From NCBI RefSeq assembly GCF_000485595.1, contig NW_014577287.1, positions 16,497 through 62,119 of the forward strand: a stretch of 45,623 nucleotides of DNA, read 5' to 3'. The notes below the pieces were generated by a model, which saw only the letters and a program-made list of their open reading frames with translations, made no database searches and was not told where the DNA came from. This document shows, piece after piece, positions 34,449 to 44,065 of this stretch; positions within the stretch are counted from its first letter, which is position 1, and each line of letters opens with the position of its first letter. Source of the DNA: Priapulus caudatus. Taxonomy: Eukaryota > Priapulida > Priapulimorpha > Priapulimorphida > Priapulidae. A program made the position numbers and the translations under genes.

Positions 34449-36154
34449 TGAACAAACATTCGCTTACGCGCATCTCGCGTATAATCTGTGCTCGTTTCTG
34501 TGTGTAATGGAAAATAATTGTGGTCTGCTGTACGGCAGTAACTTACCGTGTAAGTTACACACGATGTTACCTTGGCCGCCCTCACATTGTTAGCAGCTCT
34601 GCATACGACGCTGAAAAGCCAGACAAAGGCTTATCTCACTGAAATTCCAAAGAACTGGTTCTAAGTTACTATCGAAGGTCGTAATAAAATTAGCGGGACA
34701 TGCTTCTCAGTGCAAAATTATCAAATGGTTTTACGGTTGGGTTTTACCATAGAGGGTAGTATTTGTGTTTCCTAACCTGGGTTAGGCTCGGGGGGCATCT
34801 CCTGGAATTAACAGAACGATAGCTTGCTTCTGCTGCTGCAAAGTTTACGGGTTATTTTGAAGAAAGTTGTCGTTTCTAGCTTGATATATATATAGCGTAA
34901 ATGTTTCAGTTTTTATTGTAAGTGCCAGGTTTACTGTAAGCAGATGATTATAATTTCTTACAATTGTATGAGCGATTCATTTTATTGGTGATTAAATTAA
35001 TTTTGAATCTGAATTCAACGTGATATAACGTGATATAATTTAGGTTTGGGAAATTAAAATCATGTATAAATGACTGGCAGTTTCCTGGTGTTAAATATGA
35101 TAGTTTATGTAATTGAGAGAAAAACATTGGTGCTTGGCAAAGTTACACCCACGGTTAGGGCTTCGCCACTTGACTAAGTAGGTTGTTAGTAAACACCCGT
35201 GTTAAATAAATAATGTATGTCATTATTGATTGATAACGTGGACTGTTAATTTCATAAGTGAATGATAGGAATAATATGAATACAGGTGCAGAGGCTGAGC
35301 ATTGATGTCATCATGTGGTCTTTATGACCTAATGTGAAATTCTATTCGAGTACTCCTGCTGTATATACATACTAAGGTACTCCATCATGAATTAAACTAT
35401 GTACAGGAATATTTTATGCATATTTTATGTAAATTTTAAATAGGATTTCTCGGTATTAGACAACTGGTTAAATCTTGAAGTGCGATTTGCATTTTCGTCC
35501 TGACTATCTATCTGGTAATTTATTTTCTAATCAATAAGTGATACGTGAAAATATAAAATGGAGTGTTTAAATGGTTTTTTTGTGAGAGTTCAAAAATGAA
35601 ACGTGAATGAACAGTAAAAATTCGAGATTCGATCTGATCTGAACGCTCACAGTGACTGTGTGCGAGATTTTCTATCAGGTAATCCTGTACAACCCTGTAT
35701 TCTAGAAGGTCTTTGTCGTGTTACAGACCAATGTATTTGACATAAGTTTATCGCCGTGGATACCGTAGGTCCGTGCATGCTGGACATCATTGATCCTCGT
35801 TTTTATTTCATGAGCATTGACATTGTCAGAATCCACTGCCCGCGATGTTTTGCTGAGAACGAGCCTACTTTGTTTGTGATGCGCAGGAAAAATGCGATCA
35901 ACATTCAAACAGGAAATGTTGTAGTTAGTGAAGACTTGACTGTACCCATGTTGTTCGTGCGGTTACAGTTTGACAGTTAAATTTTAAAATCGAAAGTTCG
36001 TTCGGAAAACATGATGGCAGTGCAGTAGTACAAACCGCATTCGCGCATTCCGATTCCTTCACGTCGTGAATGTGGTGTCAGCTGTGCAGGCTGACCGCTC
36101 ACAGCGCTGACCGATGGCTAAGCGCATCGCTACCTAGTCTGACCACTGACTATG

Positions 36155-36156
<2 letters not shown>
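34449..36156. other. AT-rich intergenic, nothing recognised
   Basis: A 75-codon open frame at 35756-35980 has no recognisable family; not called as a gene. Confidence 0.35.
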
Positions 36157-36211
<55 letters not shown>

Positions 36212-36213
36212 TA
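36157..36213. repeat. (AT)n microsatellite
   Basis: AT dinucleotide tract with one ATGT interruption, directly left of a palindromic mini-element. Confidence 0.9.
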
Positions 36214-36283
36214 TTATCAGGAGCTAATAATGACAAATTATTTTATGACAAAATAATTTGTCATTATTAGCTCCTGATATTAT
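36211..36283. mobile_element. Palindromic mini-element copy 4 (core 36218-36276)
   Basis: A 59-bp core beginning CAGGAGCTAATAATGAC whose two halves are perfect reverse complements around a central ATGAC. The 7-base direct repeat ATATTAT flanks it (36211-36217, 36277-36283). It sits at the edge of an (AT)n tract. Confidence 0.82.
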
Positions 36284-37666
36284 ATAGTAGTGTGAGCGGG
36301 AAGACATGATTCTGCAGTCCGTGGGTCTGTCTAGCCTGGCAGCGATCTGCACTGCATGGCATTCAGCTTATTCAGTGGTCAGACTAGCTGTAGCCTGATC
36401 CTGCAGCCAGTGGGTAAATCGTTGACTACTGTGAGTGTCAGGTAAAGGCTGCTTACGTATGTAGTAAGGTGTTTATGAATGTTTTTATAGAGGTGATTAC
36501 TACACGTATATACAGAAACCTTTATGGGTCGCGCGCTCATGTAAGCTGTGAGTGTCAGGAGCTCGGTTTTTCGACGAGCCTTACTGTAAACTTGCAATTA
36601 GAACCACAATTAGAACCTTCGCCGACTTTTGTCGGGCGCCCTCTAAAATGTACTGAATGACGGACAAAAAGCTGTGCGGTGCTCACTAGTGAAGTTTAAA
36701 CTGCAAATATTTGCAATGCAATAGCGACGATATTGTCAGTACACTCGCCTGTAAGTTACACTTCGATCTAGCGAGAGTTCACTCAGAGTTCACATCGTGA
36801 GAGTGTTTTTTAATCATTGCTTCATTTTTCTAGCACTGCAATTATAGCTTGATGGCTAGCATAACGTGGTATCCGGGAGTTTAGACAATCTTAACTCCTC
36901 GCGGTGGTGAGCAAAATACTAATACACTGCGCGTCGCCCGATGTCGTAACGAGGGCCTAGCTTCAAGTAGCTTTTAATTTGATAAGTAAATATGGATTTA
37001 TAATGGCATTTTCTCCGTTTGTGACGCCATCCATGCAATATAATGCTTCGGAATTATACTATATTTTAACTATAATTTGTAATTTATGTATTCATGCGTA
37101 GCAGTCGCAGTGCAGTCGTTAATGAGCTTTTACGCTGCACATCTCTGCGCCATGCTCGCTGCTGACCTAAGCTCATCTATCATATCACATCAGATCTAGA
37201 TATCACACAGGAAATTCGTTTGTACGAGCAAAGATTTCCGTGTAACGATCTTGTTATTTTTTTCCAAATTCGCGCTACGATCGCGGAATATCAGGCCGAG
37301 TTAGTAGCGGCGTGTGTTGATCGTGTCAGTATCGGCCTGAAGCTTATGAGGTTTAGTCATTACAATCTTCCCGCACCGACAGAGGAAGTTTCTAGGTAAG
37401 CACCGGAAATGCCCCCTCCTTATAATACGTAGGTGATGAGAGCATGGGTTGCGCACGCGTTTCGCATATAGTAGGGGGGGGGGGAATTACCGGACAAGAA
37501 ACTACGGTGAGGTGTGGGCTTGCTACTTATCCGTGCGGTGCCGAGTTACTTACTTTTACTTGCTTGAGCCATACACTCGCGCCGCGCGCTGCCGAAAAAA
37601 ACGAACCGAAATTTCGTCGACTCATCCTGTCCTTGTGTAGCTGATGTACGTTTGTAAATGTACTCG

Positions 37667-37671
<5 letters not shown>
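36284..37671. other. Intergenic, nothing recognised
   Basis: It contains a G11 run at 37474-37484. Small open frames around 36.4-36.6 and 37.4-37.6 kb are not supported. Confidence 0.35.
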
Positions 37672-37714
<43 letters not shown>

Positions 37715-37735
37715 ATATAATATAATATAATATAT
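37672..37735. repeat. (AT)n and TATAA-type microsatellite
   Basis: AT dinucleotides grade into ATAAT repeats immediately left of palindromic element copy 5. Confidence 0.9.
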
Positions 37736-37739
37736 ATAG

Positions 37740-37805
37740 ATATAGATCAGGGGTTAATAATCATTAATGACACATAATTTGTCATTATTAACCCCTGGTA
37801 TAGAT
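37740..37805. mobile_element. Palindromic mini-element copy 5 (core 37748-37797)
   Basis: CAGGGGTTAATAAT at the left is mirrored by ATTATTAACCCCTG at the right; the centre is slightly rearranged (an extra CATTAAT on the left). The flanking octamers ATATAGAT and GTATAGAT agree at seven of eight bases. Confidence 0.7.
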
Positions 37806-37853
37806 CTATATAGATATAACTCATTGTGTCGGGAAGACGGGCAAACTTTGTAC

Positions 37854-37854
<1 letters not shown>

Positions 37855-37890
<36 letters not shown>

Positions 37891-37891
37891 G
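37855..37891 (+). repeat. (GTGC)n microsatellite
   Basis: About nine tandem GTGC tetramers. Confidence 0.9.
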
Positions 37892-38133
37892 CCCACCGCC
37901 GAGCGTTCTTGCTTTTACCCCCGTGGGCGGACTAGATAGGATCCGATAGGCGCTCAAGCTGTGTAGTGTATAGCCGGCTCTCAGGTTAGCTCCATCTTTC
38001 TCGAGCGAAGATGCAATTAGCAAGGACGCTGCGCTGCGTAGCGCGGGAGGCTATCAGTGCAGTCTGGCAGGCTCGCGCAATCGATTCCGCTACGGCGCAA
38101 TGAAATATATTAGGTGGCTCTGCGAAAGGACAT
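37892..38133. other. Intergenic, nothing recognised
   Basis: GC-richer sequence without recognisable signals. Confidence 0.35.
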
Positions 38134-38191
38134 TAGTCCAAGATTTTTAGCTAAAACCCGGACATTTTTCAAAACAAGCTGAATTTTTCAG
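38134..38191 (-). repeat. Modular repeat, copy D: module 3 inverted
   Basis: The reverse complement matches module 3 of copy A (25680-25747), apart from a deletion of about 10 bases in the middle. It lies 18 bases before the second 53-bp minisatellite array. Confidence 0.8.
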
Positions 38192-38209
38192 GATAGGTTC
38201 AGAAAAAAT

Positions 38210-38438
38210 GGTTGGTCATTACTAAAGTTTACGCTAGTAATGGTGACACCCGCCTGTGGTGTGGTTGGTCATTACTAAAGTTTACGCTAGTAATGGTGAC
38301 ACCAGCCTGCCATGTGGTTGGTCATTACTAAAGTTTACGCTAGTAACGGTGACACCAGCCTGTGGTGTGGTTGGTTATTACTAAAGTTTACTCTAGTAAT
38401 GGTGACACCAGCCTGCCATGTGGTTGGTCATTACTAAA
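38210..38438 (+). repeat. 53-bp minisatellite, array 2
   Basis: Units start at 38210, 38263, 38316, 38369 and a partial unit at 38422, a strict 53-bp period. The sequence is the same as array 1, 5.4 kb away, with TGTGGTGT and TGCCATGT unit variants alternating. Confidence 0.9.
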
Positions 38439-41126
38439 TTGTGCAACTGTGATTGTGTCATTGATATAAGCAGTGGCTCATGGTCCCTGGTGAAAGGAGA
38501 TGGAAAGCGTTAAAGAATCAGGATGTGCTTCCATTTCATTACCTGGCGGCAAGGCGAAGAAAATCCGATGGTAAGATAGCATAAAATTAGTGGCAACAGC
38601 CAGTGTTCAAAGCTGTATGAAATGCAGTGCAAGTGGAAATGTGATCAGCCAAGTCCATAACAATGGAAATGTGACGTCGGAATGTGATCACCCAAGTTAG
38701 CTGTGGTTGCTGCGTATAGTCGTTCTATATTCATCGAATCACATTTTCGATACTACTGACGTTTTTTCTAGGAAGTGAAAATTTTATTATATTTAGTACG
38801 GTGAAACATGACTAGTCAGTTAAGAGAATGGGAGCGGGCAGTGATGGACGCATACATGGGTACACCCAACAGAATCACTGGTAGTTGTTGCAGGTCAACG
38901 CAGGCAGTCTGTGAAGTGTACCTCAGACATTGTTGTGTACGACGTCACTCACGCTTAGTGATGCTGTTCCGATGCTCACACAGGCGGTGTCATTACTGTC
39001 AATACAGGTGACACTGGTCACCCACAGATCACTACAGTTTTGCACACCACTGCCAAACTGCATGATCCCCCCCCCCCCGGAGCGCCCGGAGTAAATCTAC
39101 TTCTTGCATGGGTCTGTCAAGATGAAAGTATAGACAGACAAAAGACTGTCACTTGGAGGTCTACTAAGGGAGAAACGCCACTAGAAACTAAGCACTGAAC
39201 TCTGCCCCTGCTTGCCATACCTAGATGTATAATTAAGACGAGTCTGCAGGCCTCATTACATTTCCTTTTTTATTAGTGATTGACAAAATTGGTTGCCCAT
39301 CTTGCTGCAGTTTTAAACCTGTTGTAAATGAAATAAACAGAATTGGGTTAAAAGCTGTTCCACAGCCCTACAGTAAATTTGGTTTACGGGGTCAGAAACT
39401 AGTGGGCTGCCTTACCACATGGCGAAAAGAACGAATCAAGAAACACTGATCAACTTCCACTGTTTATTATATTTTTCGTTTCTACAAATCACTGACATTT
39501 GAAGCTCGGAAGTCGGTTTAGGTCCTGCGTATTAGCTATAGCACTGACCAGTTTAACCCATGGTGTCCGGATGTGTTATGCCACAGTATCGTTGTGTTTT
39601 AACAGAGAATATTAATATTTGCATTATAGAGTCGAGAAGACTGTTGTTGTTTGTATATTTCTGACAAGAGTTTACTGGGGTGTTTTAAGCTTGTGAAATG
39701 TTTTATTAATCTTGCAGCAAGTCCATTTTTATTGGTTGTACGTTGAGTTTTATAGGTAGGATGTATGTACAGTAGTATACTATAGTTGAATTCTTGTTGC
39801 GGTTTTATCGTTTGAAAAGCAGAAGTCCAGAAGTCTGTATTGACCGCAATGATAACTGAATGCGTTTGTTTACCGGTAACCTGGTATTTATGACGTGCAT
39901 ACTAAATATATTTTTAGTTTATTCTTGAATGTGTTGATATGACGTAGCTGCCCACTTTCAAGTGGAAGCTAATTTGTGTTTTATGGATCGATGGATATGA
40001 TAAATGGTTTGTCACGGGACAATACTTACGTATAGGCGTACGTAGAAACGTCTGTTAGATTTAAAGTTGATCTTCTGTAGTCAACACCACTGTACAGAAA
40101 ATATTTTTCGAACTTTAGCAGATTTATATAGCCAGTCATATTCTTTTGTTATCTTGTTTGAGTGCACATTAAGCCGCAGTTATTTATATTTGTACATGGT
40201 TATGTACACGTATATATATATTGCCTTAATTACCAGTACATCTCCGAATTTGATGGAAGGGTGAACTCATTATTTTTCAATTTTAGAGTAAAACATTGTG
40301 TTAAGAGTATGCTGTATACCATGTACTCTCGGATTGCCCGACCCACGTACTTCCGTGCTTATACTCGCAGTCCGATATGCGTAGAGGCTGAGCCTCATAT
40401 AATATGATATTGCATCTTCAGTAAAAAAAGCATTGAAGCTGTAATTATGACTGGAATTCACACATCGGGCCGATTGATATTGTTAGTGTTGCGTGCTGGG
40501 TTCACCACGGCCACCTAGCGGCGGGTTCGTGCGTTACCCTTTGCCGCGAATGCTACACGGTGTTAACTGGCTAGCAGACATGATTCAGTTACCTTTACTA
40601 ATTACACATCGAATAGAGTAAGAACGTACTAGAGTAGAGCCTCGAACCGCGTGGGGTGTGTTTCTTGCGATTTGTTATACTGTGTGTATTTTTACGTCGG
40701 GTTGTGTGTAGTAGCGATGAGAGACAGAGCGACTCGTGTATGACGTGGCGTGGCCATAGAGTATAAGCGGTATATCTAGTTAGTCGTCTGGCCCATTGAT
40801 AGTGCGAAGACGCGTCATGTATTTTCTTGCACCCGTCTGCTAATCCTGCCTATTTTACGCGTGTGTAATAGATTTCTAGTGTTGATGAGTGGCATAACGT
40901 AACGTTGGTAACTGACATGTATAAATATATATTATGGGCGTGAAGACAGTCCGTTTGTTATGTGGTTTTTGTGCGTTTTTGCATATTCACTCCAGCAGCT
41001 AGAATCTATCGCGGTTGAATGACGTCGTAATTGCCTGTTTAGTGCATTTATTGTCGTGCTGTAAATTGCGCGGTATACGAGCAGCCTTTATGAAAGGTCA
41101 GCTAGTGAGCGTATATATATATATAT
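38439..41126. other. Intergenic, nothing recognised
   Basis: About 2.7 kb with a C12 run near 39067 and several short open frames (38808-39011, 40067-40407) without recognisable families. Confidence 0.35.
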
Positions 41127-41175
41127 ATAAAAACAAAGTCAAGGTAATTGACAAGCTTTCGAGATTACATCTCTC

Positions 41176-42349
41176 GTACCGAAGATGGGCCCTAGCTATG
41201 CATGTCTATTTGTCGGCTACATTGAATCAAAAATGTTCGCGTCCTTCACTGGACCCAAACCGAGCCTTTATCTTCGGTATATTGATGATGTTTTTGGAGC
41301 CACATCTATGAAACTTTCTGATTTGAAAAATTCCATCGACCATGTCACATCTTTCCACCCGTGTCTAAATTATACATACTCTACATCCTCTGATAGTCTT
41401 CCTTTTCTGGACATGGTTGCTATTATCTCTGGTATAAACTTAGTTACCTCGGTGTTTTCTAAACCCACTGACACCCATTCTTATCTAATGTATTCTTCGT
41501 CTCACCCTCGCCACACTAAAAATAGCCTCCCGCATTCTCAATTGTTACGATTAAAAAAGATATGCAGCTCAAAAGCTTCCAATATGATTGAATGTTTTAC
41601 ACGCCGTGGCTATAATCAATCTGATCTATCTAAGAAATTAAAAAAGATACTTCCCTTAAATCGGGCGTCGTTAATAACCCCTAGAAAAGACGGCGTGAAT
41701 AAAACGTCAGACAGATGTCCATTGGTTTTAACCTATGACCCTTCAATTCTGCACATCAAAAGTTTGTTAATTGATAATTATAAAATTCTTCAAAACGATC
41801 CAATCACAGTTAACATCTTTTCAAACCCACCTTTATGCTCGAACAGACGTGATACTAACCTCCGCGACACTCTTGTTTCAAGCACCGTTTACAACTCTGA
41901 CAACCCCGTGAGCCAACCTGGCTCATATCCGTGTTGTCGGAAACGTTGCAGTACTTGCAATTTTATCACGAATGGGTCTGTGGTTCAAGAGCCTCGGGGC
42001 AAATTTATAGTGCGGTATTCATTTTCATGCGTGTCAACGAACCTCATTTACGCCATTGGATGCGTTAAATGCCAAATTTACTATATTGGCGAAACAAAAC
42101 GCCGCCTTGCGGATAGGTTTGTTGACAAACCTTAAGCATCTATTCGTCTTAATATGCATGGTTTTCCGGTGCTGACCATTTAACCAACCGGATCACCACA
42201 TTGATGACGTGCGTGTTTGTGGCTGCCAACTGACACCATATTACAATAGCTCACGTCTGCACGTGACTGAGCAGAAATTAATTCTGAGGGTTTGTTGTTT
42301 GAATCCAGGGGGCATGAACGTAAACTTTAATTTACGTTGTGATTTTTGA
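41176..42349 (+). pseudogene. Penelope-like RT (C-terminal half) with GIY-YIG nuclease, disrupted
   Basis: The open part runs 41185-42135 (316 codons). It starts inside the reverse transcriptase palm (MGPSYACLFVGYIE, then the catalytic YLRYIDDVFG), so the whole N-terminal half of the RT is missing. Thumb-region signatures follow (SSHPRHTKNSLPHSQLLRLK). Next comes the Cys-rich linker (CCRKRCSTCNF) and the nuclease start LIYAIGCVKC...YYIGETKRRLADRF. An in-frame TAA at 42133 interrupts the nuclease; sequence with family-like coding continues beyond it, and a further frameshift lies near 42172. The protein would have copied element RNA and nicked target DNA; as found it cannot be functional. Retroelement origin is certain. 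Confidence 0.88.
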
Positions 42350-42363
42350 GTCCATTGCTTCGT

Positions 42364-42397
42364 TGTGTGTGTGTGTGTGTGTGTGGTGTGTGTGCGG

Positions 42398-42453
<56 letters not shown>

Positions 42454-42509
42454 TGTGTGCGTCGTGCGTGCGTGCGTGGCGTGCGTGTTTGTGTGTGTGT
42501 GGGGGGGGG
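42364..42509 (+). repeat. GT/GTGC microsatellite with G9 run
   Basis: GT dinucleotides, about fifteen GTGC tetramers and a terminal G9. The long Cys/Val/Arg open frames here are artefacts. Confidence 0.9.
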
Positions 42510-42689
42510 CGTATGATGTAGTGTGGTGTTGCTGGTGTGTGTGTTTTGTGTGTGGTATATATATGTGCGTGTTCTTTTGTCGTCCATATTCATCGCAACG
42601 CGCGAATTATGTGACTCATTCATTTTTGATTATCTATAACGCATTGTATTTGTTTTTGATTATTTGATTCTATTCCAATGTCTGCTGAC

Positions 42690-42722
42690 CTGATGAAGAG
42701 ATGTAATCTCGAAAGCTTGTCA
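42690..42722 (+). ncRNA. Hammerhead-ribozyme-like motif in the Penelope-like element
   Basis: CTGATGA (42690-42696) is followed by a small hairpin GAGAT-GTA-ATCTC (42698-42710) and GAAA (42711-42714), then a GTC. This is the order of a type I hammerhead core, known from Penelope-like elements. There is one extra A before the hairpin, stem III is poor, and no stem I partner was found, so activity is doubtful. Confidence 0.4.
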
Positions 42723-42768
42723 ATTAAACTTTAAACACCTTTATTCTATACCTTGACTTTGTTTTTAT

Positions 42769-43920
42769 CTACACGGGTGTTCGTGTGTGACTTTACTATA
42801 TATAGTACTGTCTGATAATAGACGGCGTGCGTCCGCTCACCCTGAGCAAGTTGGTGACTAGGAATAGCAGAAATACATTAATAGGGAAATACGAGAATCT
42901 GTAAATACATGAATCACTCTCTGTTCATTTACTCCTAATGATATGACGTTTTTTTACGAAGAAGGCTCAATTTCTTACCCTTTATTATTACAAAATCGTG
43001 ATCAAATCTATCAAAATAAATCAAAAATAATACAAAAATCGTGATGTTAGAAATCATTAGCAAGCTAAGAGCTATCCCTAATTGTTGTGTGTCTGCGGAT
43101 GTTCGATGAACTCTCCCCCCTCTATCCATCTCTCTCGCTCGACCTTTCTCGCTATTACACTGTCTGTCCCTCTTTCGCTCGCTCGCACGCCAAACACCTA
43201 CACTTGCACGCACAATCACCCTTGCTCCCTGCTCTCCCGGCCCCTTTAGCGTGCAGGAGCACGCGGACGTTCAATTATTTCCTCTTCATAATCCTGATTC
43301 ATTGGTGCCACAGGGGAACTGGCATTTCTACAAACAATATAACACCAATATGTGCAACTACAGATTTTAGATGTCAGAAGGGCTTCATTCACACGTCGTT
43401 TTCATTTTCATATCAAACGATAGAATAATACGACGGTATTCATTAGCATTTCATTCACATGCGTTTGCAGGAAAACTTCATTAAAATATCTTCGTAACGT
43501 GTTCTTACTGCTTGGTGCATTCCTCGAACGCAGCTCGGTTGTCATTAAGAAAGATGCGGACCGTGTAGATTAGAACTGCGTGCCGTGACTACTGTACGTG
43601 CACCTTGCCCTGCTATTTAATAACACGCGTTTTACAACATGTACCTATCTCGCGAGGAAAAGTGGCGTGATTGCGTTTGCTTGGTGTGGTCACTGAGGTC
43701 TGGTAGGCGGGTGCCACCTTACCGCGTCAAATATCGCTACCGTTGGTAGAGTTCGGTAATGTTTATGTAGGCAGACACCCGTTGGATTTTCCTACGCATA
43801 TAGGTTATGTGATTCAACTCTCATTTGGTATCTCCGTATTCTAGTTGGACGATGGGCTGAAAAGAGCCCTGCATGCTGTCCACACCGAGGCTAAGCAACC
43901 AGGTAACGATCAAGTCGCTG
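42769..43920. other. Intergenic, nothing recognised
   Basis: Short open frames near 43.0-43.4 kb without recognisable domains. Confidence 0.35.
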
Positions 43921-44065
43921 GAAGACGCGTTCTGGGTGTGTGGATCTGGCTCGCTTTTAGAAAGACGCGTTCTGGGGGTGTGGATCGGGCTCGCTTGTAG
44001 AAAGACGCGTTTTGGGGGTGGGGATCGGGCTCGCTTGTAGAAAGACTCGTTCTGGGGGTGCGGAT
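43921..44065 (+). repeat. 40-bp tandem repeat, about 3.6 units
   Basis: Units begin GAAAGACGCGTTCTGGGGGT and start at 43921 (39 bp), 43960, 44000 and 44040 (partial). The open frame on the minus strand over this region reflects a repeat length that is not a multiple of three yet lacks stops; no protein family is evident. Confidence 0.85.

Larger units (their letters stand above)
41127..42768 (+). mobile_element. 5'-truncated Penelope-like element with inverted terminal repeats
   Basis: An RT/GIY-YIG coding remnant lies between inverted copies of one sequence: 41127-41174 on the left and 42697-42768 on the right. The left copy lacks about 24 internal bases present on the right. An RT plus GIY-YIG protein with inverted terminal repeats is characteristic of Penelope-like elements. 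A GT/GTGC microsatellite and G9 run (42364-42509) have expanded within the 3' noncoding part. The element seems dead. Confidence 0.82.

Noticed and set aside
38210-38438. Regular 53-bp repeats that might suggest a CRISPR array
   Set aside because: Repeats are head-to-tail with no variable spacers, and the genome is animal.
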